Part shown: one piece after another, positions 43,196 to 53,677 of the stretch
How the letters are laid out: each line of letters begins with the position of its first letter
How positions within the stretch are numbered: position 1 is the stretch's first letter
DNA from: Diphasiastrum complanatum
Lineage: Eukaryota > Streptophyta > Lycopodiopsida > Lycopodiales > Lycopodiaceae
Assembly: GCA_029204225.1 (NCBI GenBank)
Contig: CM055103.1
Location: 8,204,866-8,268,865 of the forward strand
Length of the DNA: 64,000 bases
Direction: 5' to 3'
Program-made: the position numbers and the translations under genes
Notes under the pieces: model-generated
Told to the model about the DNA's origin: nothing
What the model saw: the letters and a program-made list of their open reading frames with translations, nothing else
Databases searched by the model: none

Positions 43196-46015
43196 ACGCT
43201 TTTCCATTCTGAGATTAACATGGGCCTCGCCCTTCACGCTTACGCCACTTGGGACACGTCGAAGTCACGCTTTCACTTCATGTACCAAGGTACCACGTAC
43301 AAGGTCAGGATTAACGCAAACTTGATGGTCAGCATTGGCATTATGTCCGGTGACCGTCAGCCCATCTCCCATCGTTAGGCAAAAACTCTGATCAAAACTT
43401 TCGTCACCCAAACTGCACCAGAAATTCCAATCCAAACTAACAATGGTTACCTGATAGATGCTATCACGGAACCCGTCATTCAGACGGCTGCGCATCTGTT
43501 GAACAACTTTCAAGTTGTTTCAACATTTTGCAAGGACAGAATCCAGTCCAAGCTGCTGAGTCAGATAGTGGAATCCTTTCTGGCATTCCTTGGCCCCTCA
43601 GTTGTACCATACGACTAGCATACCTTCCTCATTCGCGAACTAACCATCTCCATCAAACCCAACAACCGTGAGCGTACCGCAGCAGGCCCCCTATTGTGTA
43701 ATTTTGCTTGTGCACTTCTCGAGGCAAAAGTGCGTGATTTCCACTGCTCAACTCTTTTTCTTCCATCGTACCTCACACTAACCTCTATCTGCCATCTATA
43801 GCATCCACCTCCTCCCAACCTGTAGTTACCTACACAATGGTCAGCAAACAAATGTGTGGCGCTGCCTCTTCATCCTCATCTCCACCTACTACCCGAAGAC
43901 GCACCACCACCACCGCACTAACCACTCCATCAACCACTGCCAGTTCTTCGTGCAACCCTCCCCTCCTGTCTCTGTTGTCACTACCCCTCTTTCTGATCCA
44001 TCCACGACTGTTTCTATTTCCATCCACATTTTCTCTGTTGATACCACTCCCATTTCTATTCCATTATCCACTACCCCTTTCATCACCATCACATCCTCCA
44101 TCGCTCTTGTCGCCACCGTCACTCCTCTCTAGTTTAATCCCTCTGATTCTCAATTGTCTCCGGACACTCTGGCGTGGATGCAAGTCTCAACTTTTCACCC
44201 CCACGTCAGACCTGTTTTGCTCCATCCTCACCTTCAGTGCTCCACACCACACTTTAGTTCCCCTCTGTTCCACCCATCCTCTCATTTGGACAAACCGTCC
44301 TCACCCTCGTTTCCAATGTGTCTGTTTCACCAGCAAAGGTTGTCGAGGGCAAGCAATTGTTGTCTGATGACTCATTTGTTCATACAATCTTTATGCCATC
44401 GCCAGATTGGACTGATCCTACCGCCTCAGATGATATAAGGTCCCCCGAGAACTTGATTGAAGACAATGACGATGGAGCTCCACAAGTCGTCAGGGCCGCT
44501 ACCACACAAGCCCCTATCAGTGCCAGTGTACCGGCTACTCCAACCGACTTAAAATGATGTACTAGACCCTGGGCACATACAGCCTAGAGGCGGTAGCTGC
44601 CAAGGCTATTTTGGAAAGCAAGGTACTCCACCTAGCAACAAACAACAAACAGCTGCGAGCGGAACTCACAAAGTTGTAGCACGAGCTGATTCTAGCTCAA
44701 CAACATGAACAAGAAGGGCACCGGGAGATTGCCAAGCTGTAGCAGAAGGAGGATGGCCTCAACCTATACATCCAAAGCCTCTCCAAAGCGTTGACAAAAG
44801 CCTCCACGAAGGTGTGAGAGCTTTAATCCTAAGCATCCCAATGACTTGCTCCCCTCCAGGCACAACTACAAATTTACGAAGTAGAGAATACGCGCCTGGG
44901 GGCGGAAGTCAAAGCCCTACAAAGTGAAAAGCTCGTCTGGTTAGCTCAACCTACACCGGACTCAAGGCCGCTATCTGAATCAAAGATGAATCTCTTTAGG
45001 TGTCAGGTGCAGGTATATAGCCAAACATTAAACAGCTACCAAGCAGAGTTCGATGAATATCGGACAAGCGCAACTCACGAGCTCGCCTAGGCCAAACAAG
45101 CCCTCAAGGCTTGCCAACAGTACATAGAGAAGAAGGCCCAGCCCACCCCCATGGTGATTCCACCGTCACCCATTTTTTACGCTGCACAGGCCAATACGAG
45201 CCAGGACCAAAGCCAGCAAGCAGCAGGGGGGTTCAATCAATATCAAGGGTCCGAAGGCCAAGACCAAGGACCAGCAGATATGGGTGTTGAGACACGAGAC
45301 CAAGGCCAAAGCGCAGGTCCCAACCAAAGCCAAGAGGAGAGACAAGCAACAACATCTAGAGGTTTGCGCACCATATCTGCTAGTCGAGCCTTCCAAAGAC
45401 CAAAGTCCGTGGAGGAGAAAATAAACAAATTCCTAGCAAAGTATCCCCACGAGTCATCAAGAGGCGGCTGGCAGTTATCTTTTTCAGCTCAGACAATAAA
45501 GGGCAAGGAGCTGCAAGCATTACCTGCCCTCCATCCACAACCAGAGTGGCATCAGCAGCTTTTCAAAAGAGACCCTGCGGCCATCAGGGACTATGTGACA
45601 AGTCCGCAAAACTACGAACGAACGGACACTTCCAGCCATGCACATGGGCACTTCCTGCCATGCACACTAGGATCCAAATGGGCGAAATGCGGCACCCCTC
45701 TGGACAAGATCACAATTCAAAATTTCAATTGTTCAAAAATTCCATCAGAGCACGGTTGGAATACGGATGTAGACACCAGAAGGGCTCTCACCATATTCAC
45801 CAATACATATTTCAACTGTCCTGATCCAACAGTCTGCGCGGCAGCCACTTATGCCCGGGACTTAGAGCATTTAATGGGGATTGAAACTAAATGGGACAAT
45901 TTTCTCCCACCCACATTCTTTGATCCTAATAAGGCGCTAGCTTCCGACAAAGTCAAAGATCAGCTGTCAAGTGCTCATGTGTATTACCGAGCTGCCTTCC
46001 TTGGCGATCCCTGTG
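43196..46015 (+). pseudogene. Tat aORF copy at 43 kb
   Basis: It is homologous to the element B aORF from LFHSEINMGLALHAYATWD onward, with the first ~50 codons lost at the junction. The N-terminal domain, Ser/Thr-rich region, coiled coil (frequent stops at 44670-45060) and C-terminal domain are all present. The last 300 codons (45151-46015) are open: KYPHESSRGGWQLSF, MGIETKWDNFLPPTFFDPN, VYYRAAFLGDPC. It then runs directly into LTR sequence, losing about 60 terminal codons. Confidence 0.75.
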
Positions 46016-46602
46016 AATTTCAATGTACTTTTTGTGGACCCTTGGATCAATTTGGGTCCAAGATGAATGGATAAGATCAATGTAAATATTAGCCAATAGG
46101 ATTTTGGGGCAAGGACCTTCCCTACTTTATAAAAAGACACCATTTGTACTCTATTTGGATGCTTAATAGAGAGGAAGAGACTCTATCATTTTGGGAGCTC
46201 AAGCATCCTCATTTGCTAATCACTCTTGCTTATGCTATTGTCGTGGTTTGCTTGTAAGTTCCATTTCCCATACTTTTTGTTTATGCTAGTTAAGGTTTTT
46301 TCATAAGCAATGAAATTGAGCATTTGAGCTAACCTCCATATCATCTCTCTCACTCTCTCTTACCCTCTTTCCCTCTTTTCCTCTTCTCTTCTTCTCTACT
46401 TCTCTTCTCATTCACCCTCAATCATGATGAAGTTAGTTAGGGGAGTAGAGGTAGTGTGAGTAGTGTTAGTGGAGGTAGAGTTAGATAAAAAGTAGGGAAC
46501 TAACTAAAAGGAGCATCTATGCATAGTTAGGTGCCTATCCAGTGAACTAACCCTTGTTGACAGGCGGGAGGGCTATTACACCGTCGGATCAAAGACCCTA
46601 CA
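46016..46602 (+). repeat. Partial Tat LTR fused to the aORF
   Basis: From TTCAATGTACTTTTTGTGGACC onward it matches the Tat LTR (position about 19800). It includes a TATA-like TTTATAAAAAG near 46127, the CT-rich part, GTTGACAGGCGGGAGGG and the end CCCTACA at 46602. The LTR start and the aORF end were removed by a single deletion. Confidence 0.8.
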
Positions 46603-46604
46603 AC

Positions 46605-47445
46605 ATCATCATCAATAGTACGTGAAGACACTTTTGGAATGTTCCCCTCATAAAAAATGGCATCTCTACCAACAATCACTTTGTTACTAGAAGGAATGCA
46701 AACCTTGTAGGCTTTACTCACCTCACTATATCCAACAAAAATACCTTTCCTTGAAGATGGATCCTCCTTGGTCCTATCATCAAGAGTAATGTTGACATAG
46801 CATGTGCATCCAAAAGTTCTTAGAAAGTTGACACTCGGCCTCCTCTTGAATAGCATTTCAAAAGGTGTCCTTCCATCCAAAATAGCACTCGGCCACCTAT
46901 TCCACAAGAAATCGGCACAAACAATGCTTGATTCCAAAATGGTTTATCAAGATTAGCACTTAACCTCATGGCTTTAGCACTTTCATGCAAAGTCCTATTC
47001 TTTCCTTTCAGCCACTCCATTTTGTTGTGGGGTCATTGGTGTTGTATACTCCCTTTTGATCCCATGCTCATCACAAAAGGCCTTGACCTTGGTAGATATG
47101 TACTCACCACCATTGTCACTCCTTAAGCACTTGATCCTTGTGAAAAATTGGTTCTCCCTTGAATTCTTGAACTTAACAAAGACATCATACACTTCATCTT
47201 TTCTCTTTAGTAGATAAATCCAACAAAATCTACTAAAATCATCAATGAAAGTTACATACATCTTAGCTCCACTATTGCTAATTTTAGGCTTTGTAGATCT
47301 AGACGTAGATCTAATATAAGGTTGTCTATGTGACTATGACAAAGCACAAGACTCACAAACATGATTGATATTTTTTAAGGAACTTGGAAGACCTATCACA
47401 ACTTGATTTCTAGCCATTACCTCATATGACTTGAAGTTGAGGTGT
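46605..47445 (-). pseudogene. Copia L integrase
   Basis: The minus strand reads MYVTFIDDFSRFCWIYLL, CLRSDNGGEYIST (Asp), PQQNGVAERKE (Glu intact), then a frameshifted tail (FLRTFGCTCYVNI, KGIFVGYSEVSKAYKV). The pre-integrase part upstream (VCESCALS) carries a stop. Cut at both ends. Confidence 0.82.
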
Positions 47446-48655
47446 CCCATCCTTGTAGTGATGGAGAAGGATCACTTATGGTGTCCAATTTTTCTTCATC
47501 ACCTTTCAAGAAAGATGGAGCTTGGTACATAGATAGTGGAGCCTCTTCACATATGTGTTGTTCAAAGGAGTCATTTGACTCAATCTTACCTTTCAAAGGA
47601 CTCAAGAGATCTATTTACACAGCTAATGATCATGAGTGTTCAATAGAAGGAATTGGCAATATTCCATTGAAACTTGCTTCTTCAAAAGTTCTTGCACTTT
47701 CTAATGTTCTTTTCATTCCAAAACTTACAAAGAACTTAATTAGTGTGGGAAGTTTCTTGATAATGGTTGTGATGTAAAGTTCAACTCCAATACTTGTTTT
47801 ATCAAGAGAAAAGATGACATCCTTGCTGATGGAACTAGATGTGGTGGAATTTTTAAGTTGAATTTTTATGAGAATGCAAACCTTTGTGAAGTTGTTTTGT
47901 TATCTAAGGAGGAGCTGTGGCATAGAAGGTTGGGACATCCTAACTTTACATCTATGTCTTCTATGGTTAAGAAGGAGAAGGCTATTGGTCTTCCAAAATC
48001 TCTTTCTAAAGATTTCAAGCCTTGTGAGGCTTGTGCCATTGCAAAGTCACACATAAAGCCATATCAGAAGTCTTTTATAAAGACTACTTATCCATTGGAA
48101 CTCATACATTCAGATGTACATTTTTCCTCTTCTAAAAGTATTGGTGGTGCAACATGTTTTGTCACCTTTATTGATGACTTTACTAGATACACTTGGTTGT
48201 ATCTACTTTCTTCAAAGGCTATGGTTTTTTATCACTTCCTTATTTTCAAAGCTTATGTAGAAAAACAGTTTTCTTGCAAAGTTAAAGCTTTAAGATGCGA
48301 TGGAGGAGGTGAATATATCCCCAACAAGTTTCATAATTATTGTGAAGGTGAAGGAATAAAGAGAGAATTTTCTTGTGCCTATTCTCCATCCCAAAATGGA
48401 GTAGTTGAGAGGAAAAACAGATATGTGCTAAAGCAATTCGAGTAGCAGCTTCAATATTCCATGCAAGGAGCAAGCATATCGAAGTTGCACATCACTTCGT
48501 GAGAGAGAAGCTCATTGGAGGTGAAATCAAATTGGAGCACATCGACACATCATCTTGCATTGCAGATATGCTCACCAAACCTTTGAGCAAAAGTTTCTTC
48601 AACAAGCATAGAGCCAACCTTGGAGTTATACCAAGATCCATGTTCAAATCAATAT
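47446..48655 (+). pseudogene. Copia M protease-integrase joined to RNase H end
   Basis: The protease reads GAWYIDSGASSHM (intact), then a frameshift near 47760. The integrase frame (47858-48445) has HRRLGHPNFTSM, CEACAIAKSH, LIHSDVHFS, ALRCDGGGEY and SQNGVVERKNR, so the DDE residues are kept. At about 48430 it jumps to the last ~75 residues of RNase H (FHARSKHIEVAHHF, TSSCIADMLTKPLSK), deleting the integrase end and all of RT. Confidence 0.85.
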
Positions 48656-48674
48656 AGATCATTTTTAGGAGGAG

Positions 48675-49467
48675 TGTTAAAATTGAAAAACAATCCATAT
48701 TGATTTCTTGGCTTGCTACAAATGTTGTACCATGCAAGTATGTAGCTCATTAATGCAAAATGCCAAGTTTGGCCTACATAGAACTCGAGCTACATGGTTA
48801 TGTATTATCTAGTTTGATAACTGCAACTTGCATATAGTTTGTAGAGATAGAATTAGCATGATTATGCTTGTAGAAACTCGTGGCAACTCACATGCATTAA
48901 TTGTAAGTGATTCATAGTGACATGCAAGGCATGCACAAAGTTTAATGGATACATGCATGATGATTTGGACATTTCTAGTTAGAACTAGTACACTTGTAAA
49001 AAGTTGGTAGAATTTCATGCATGACAAGTGACAAATGTCACATAGACTCTAGATGTCATTTTGGAATGGATAGATATGGTTCTACCTCGAGCTACCTCAA
49101 TCTCCATAAATATAGCTCTCCACACAATCAACGATGAAGAACCAAAGCTTTGTAGCTATCTCATGTCATTTTGGATCTAAACAAATATTGCTTGTTATCT
49201 CTCTAGCTCTCTCTCTCTAGCTCGTGTTGAGGCTAATGCTCATACATTGAAATCTTGTATTTTTTATTCATTCTTTGATTATTGCCATTATATTCTGTTG
49301 ATTAGCATGCTAGATTGTGGATTAGCCATTTCTTCTGAACTAGATTTTGTTGATCAATCTAGAATCAGGTTATAGTGCCAATCACAAAGCTTAATTAAGA
49401 TCAGTCACTCTTGTGGACATTCCCCACACGTGTGAATTCTGGAAATTTTGTCAAAATCGAGTGAATC
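48675..49467 (+). repeat. 3' LTR of copia M
   Basis: It starts TGTTAAAATTG directly after the purine tract TTTTTAGGAGGAG (48663-48674). A TATA-like ATAAATATAG lies near 49110. It contains one CACACGTGTG (49425-49434), the decamer repeated four times in the copia F LTR. The end at about 49467 (GAGTGAATCA) is a guess. Confidence 0.6.
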
Positions 49468-50908
49468 ACCTTTTGCTCAAATCTATATATCCTGATAGAA
49501 TTGCCAGAGCAGAGGATCTCATAGGAACATTTTTTGGCACGTAATTTAACACTTTAAGAGCAACATCTCTTTTGACAAAAATGATTCTATATGTATTTTT
49601 TGGGTATTTATGCCCTTGGGCAAAATAAGATAGGGCCTTGATGGCCATGATTAAAGTTTCCGCATTCACAAAAAACCTTTCATGAAGAACACAAATTTCG
49701 TTATTTAAAAAATATTTCAAATAATGAGCCAATGAGGCATCCTTTTGTCTCCCGCCTTGTCTCTCTCTCAATCCTCCATGCCTGCTAACAAAGGCATCAA
49801 CTTCAACGATATCCTACAACACATAATCAAGTGTTAGTCAAACTAGCAGATCAATCATCAGTTACACGTTAAATAGTAAATGGTTTTCGTGAGAAGGTGT
49901 ACTTACCAAATCCTCCTCGTCAGCTTGGATCATACTAGCAGCTTGTAAATTGTGACCAGCACTAATGGTGGATTGTTGGTGAGCTGGAATAGTATATATG
50001 GGAGGTGGTAGATACTTTTTTTGAAAAGCCAAGGACTCCTCCTCACTCGGCATATTAGCCTCATATGCCCTGCTCTCAGATAGCATCCTTTGAAGGGCAT
50101 CTGTGCCACTTGCCCATTCTACCTGGTCCTCATAGTCGATGCCATCTATAAGGTCGTCATCATCAAAGTCAATAAAATCATTAAATTCAGAAATCATCCT
50201 TGACATAAGAGATAATATCTCATTCTCTCTGAGATCCATTACATCTCCGATGTCGCTAATGGATAAGAATGCAATATCGTCCATATGGTACACAGGGAGG
50301 TCCATCAGGGTTCTGCTCTGGTCAATCTTGCTCACGGTAGATAAGGGAGAGATAGACAGAGAACGAGCCTTGGCAGGATCATATTGCTGTGCTTGCCTGG
50401 CCTCCTCTACATCTCCTAAAACCTCATCAGTAATGGAAACCTCTGAAGCCACACGAGTGGTAGGGGTAGGCAAACCAATCATGGACAACCCAGAACATTC
50501 TGCCTCATTAGGGATAAGAGCAGATAAGAAAAACACGAAGGCCATACCCTCTTGAACGAAGCAACATACTCGATTGTGTTCCTCACAGGGCATGACACGT
50601 TTAAACATATCAGTAAGTTTGGTAAGCTTACGATCATGTCTTTGCTTGGCACTAGGCTGAGCATGAGTCAAATCTGTGAAATGCACAAATCTCAGGCCGT
50701 CCATTAGAAGGGTACCCTGTTGCAAACACTCATAAAAATCCTTGTACAGTTTAGGAAAAATTTCCATGTGCTCAATAACAAATCTCTCTATGTCAAACTA
50801 AAAATCGAAATAGGACAAAAAATGGGCCTGTCTGTCGCTAACCTTAGCATCAACAATGAAAGAACTAAGAGCTTTATAATAGATCAAACTAGTAGAAGAG
50901 GAGGCCAT
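49466..50908 (-). pseudogene. Gene X: two-exon gene of unknown function
   Basis: Exon 1 runs from ATG 50908 to 49907 (334 codons). The intron 49906-49814 (93 bp) starts GTAAGT and ends TTGTAG. Exon 2 is 49813-49466 (115 codons plus stop), and both exons join in phase 0. One in-frame TAG (50800-50798) breaks exon 1. The protein has an N-terminal helical part (KLYKDFYECLQQGTLLMDGL), a Cys pair (RVCCFVQEG) and an acidic middle (FNDFIDFDDDDLIDGIDYE). Its conserved-looking C-terminus contains HYLKYFLNNEICVLHERFFV. No family was recognised and no retroelement motif seen. It diverges from gene Y and shares its promoter. Confidence 0.6.
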
Positions 50909-51670
50909 ATCGATATGACGCACCGGGCCAGGGGATCAGTGCAACTATGGAACTCTCTACTGGGCGCGTGGTAGCGATATTGTACGCACAGATTTGGAGC
51001 GAGTCGGTTTCTTGGACTCAATAGACGAAACTGAATTTCAAAAATAACACTCATCTATATAGTCTAATATAGAGCATCTGAACCGTACACGTGTATCAGT
51101 AATGTGCGTTCATAATTGCCACATGTGTGGAAATGACAACAAAATCATTTTGAATGACACGTGTACATTTCGGATCCTAACACGTGTCCTCGCACGTGCA
51201 TGCCTACTGTACAATCGTACTACCCAATCATCTTGTGATGCGTGTGTGGTCCAGATTTCACCATGTTTCCTCGCACGTGCATGCCAGTCGTATGATCGTA
51301 CGAACCGCTAATGTCCTAGCATGTGACAACTCCTATGATGACACGTGTGACCACACGTGCAGGGAGGGGACGTGTCACATCACACGTGTGAATATGATGG
51401 GACGTTCTACAGGTATAAAAGGACGTTTTTGGCTCATATTTCAATTTCAGATTTCTTCGTTCTCTGGCTCTCCTTAGCTTTCTTCGTTCACTTCCGCTCC
51501 TCGTTAGATGCATATCGCTACCACGCGCCCAAGGACCCACATAGCAGTATAGCTTCTCCCCCCGCGCGTCGTGGCAATACGCCATCTCTCATATCGCCAT
51601 CACGCGCCTCCCCTGCCAGATATCTGCTTTTCCTTCTCGTTGGCATGTCATATCGATACCCTAGCTTGAA
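50909..51670. promoter_or_regulatory. Bidirectional promoter with eight G-boxes and inverted 5' leaders
   Basis: The 762 bp between the ATGs of genes X and Y hold eight CACGTG hexamers (51088, 51158, 51181, 51193, 51274, 51342, 51354, 51383). A perfect 20-bp inverted repeat, TGGGCGCGTGGTAGCGATAT at 50961-50980 and its complement at 51512-51531, lies in the leader of each gene. TATA boxes: TATAAAA (51414-51420) toward Y and TATATAG-type near 51052-51062 toward X. CCTCGCACGTGCATGCC occurs twice (51187, 51269). G-boxes bind bZIP and bHLH factors. Confidence 0.75.
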
Positions 51671-53500
51671 ATGGCCCGTACCAAGCAGACAACACGCCTT
51701 ATCACATTTGCCCCCCCTCCTCGCCCTCCTGTACAAAGGGCAATGCGCACTGGTAGGAGAGTAGGTCGGCCCAGAAGACCATGGTTAAGGGATATCAGGA
51801 GACTTCAGAGGACAACGAATCTTCTGATTTCCCGTGATCCTTTCTACAGGTCTGTGAGATTAGTAACAAGGTCACTCTCACATGATGTTCGTTGGAACAT
51901 AATAGCCCTGGGAGCCCTCCATACTGCCTATGAGGACTTTCAAGTCAAATTTCTTTGAGGATTCCACGCTTTGCACAATGCATGCTAAGAGAGTTACCCT
52001 CATGCCTCAGGACATGCATCTTGTCATGAGGCTGAGGAGTACATACGATCAAGTCTTTAAGAGTGGCTTCACCTTTGGGCCACCACCTACAGAGAGAGGT
52101 CATGTTCCTCAACAAAGAAGGAGGAAGCAGACCAAGCCCACCAGGCCTGCCAAGCAAAGGGTGGTAATCAGCAAATCACCATCCCCCTCCTCACATCTCT
52201 CGTCCTTTGGTTGGACCATCACATCGGTCTGCAATGCCTTCTTCTCCTCCCACCACCCCTGACTATTCAAGTAGTTCATCTTCCATTCCCTCCATTCCAT
52301 CCCACAATAATGAGGATATGAACTCGACTGTAGATAAAATAATATCAGATCTAGATTTAAGTTTAACAGGTGATTTTTATAAGGATCTTTGTGTAAGATC
52401 TCCTATTGATCTCAAAGATTCATTTTTGGATTATGAGAGGTATATAGTTTTTTATGAGTATGTTGCCAAAGAAATTGATAAGCTAAGAGGTCAATTTTCT
52501 TTTTGTCTAAGTTCAATTAATTATGTAAATCACATAAATAAAGACTTTTGTGATGCCCTGAAGGAGAAGACCTCAGATATATCAGATCCAGTTGTGGAGG
52601 CTGGTTTGATGTATTTTGTAAATAGATGTAAATCCGATGATAGTAAGGACATTGGAGTTGTGTTGCCCTTTTTTGCACACACACCCTTCATAGTCCAACT
52701 AAGGCGACGAAGTATCTTCTCCATACAACCTCGGAGACCAAAGTCTTTATTATTCCATACTGCCAAAAGTAAGTGATTACATAGAATATATTCTAGTAAT
52801 ATTTTTAATAGGTATTGTAATTCCTTTAGTTTAACTAATTATCTCTTGTTTGTAGTAAGCATTGGAGTATGCATATAATCTTCCTTAGGGAAGATTCAAA
52901 TGGGATCATTAATCCCATCTCTTTAAAGATGAACTCCTTAGAGTCTACCCATGCCGAAATGGACGTGATGTACAGCAGAATGTTGCCATTTTTGCCAAGG
53001 CCGGATGGGGCCACGATAAATAGCCTGGAGATTGTTGATGCAAAAGTAAGTATTTTTTATCAAGTATCTAATAGGTAATATGATCTGTTTTTTTCAGAGT
53101 GCAAAACTAACCTGTTACACATTTTGTGATTGAAGTCAGCTCAGCAAGATGATGGACATAGTTGTGGATGGTTCTCCATCCGCAATGTACAAGACTTCTT
53201 AGAGTGGTACATCATGCAATCCGAGGCTCCAGATATACGGAAGGTAAATAGACTAGTGAATGGCCTAACTAAGTTATTTTCAATTTGGTTTCTGATAAGT
53301 CAATTGACTCGGTTCTTTTGGATTTGCAGTATAAATGACGAGCATTTTCAATGAATAAGATATATGAGTTTCGTCAACAGATGTTGGTGAACTTATTATC
53401 TCATGCAACACCCAGTCCAGCTGCAGAAATGGGAGGGCAATCAAGTCCACAAATGACACTAGTGCAGGGTGGAGATAATCCATATTACTTTGAGCTGTAA
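51671..53500 (+). pseudogene. Gene Y: divergent histone H3 fold joined to Ulp1/C48-type protease
   Basis: MARTKQTTR starts an H3-like sequence: Pro/Arg tail with an AT-hook-like GRPRRP, then LRDIRRLQRTTNLLI, DPFYRSVRLV, DVRW and, after a one-base shift near 51945, FFEDSTLCTMHAKRVTLMPQ. Lys4 is kept; Lys9/Ser10 are Leu/Ile. A basic Ser/Pro-rich linker leads, with frame changes near 52200 and 52680, to Ulp1 segments: KHWSMHIIFL (catalytic His) and QQDDGHSCGWF (Gln and Cys). The Asp of LDSL reads as Ile. Introns 52769-52855, 53046-53135 and 53244-53329 are GT-AG and phase-compatible. The last exon has a TGA at 53336. Fusion is inferred from adjacency. Confidence 0.65.
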
Positions 53501-53677
53501 ATAATAGATTAAATAGAGATATACATTTTTGATGTAATGCCCTGTGAATAATTATGGTTATAGAGAAAAATAGAGACAATGAGAAAAAACATCCATTGTT
53601 AAATACAGGACACACATGTACATTCTCAGAAAATGAGAAATATATTGATATTTATGAGAGCTTTTACAAATCTTGTA
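53501..53677. other. Convergent intergenic gap between genes Y and Z
   Basis: An A/T-rich gap of about 180 bp between the two stop codons. Nothing beyond possible polyadenylation signals (AATAAT-type) was seen. Confidence 0.5.

Noticed and set aside
42680-43237. A single protein starting MKGEAHVNLRMEKR
   Set aside because: The first 14 residues are the reverse strand of the adjacent Tat aORF. The real copia sequence begins only after the junction at about 43195.
51671-51958. Canonical or bona fide centromeric histone H3 gene
   Set aside because: The fold is H3-like, but Lys9/Ser10 are replaced and the core is divergent. Loop 1 lacks the extra residues of plant CENH3, and a Ulp1-like part follows. 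It fits neither class well.
52207-52776. Separate single-exon gene ending at 52776
   Set aside because: The final ~30 codons of that frame are wrong. A different frame gives the Ulp1-like reading, which splices in phase at 52768/52856, so the stop at 52774 is intronic.
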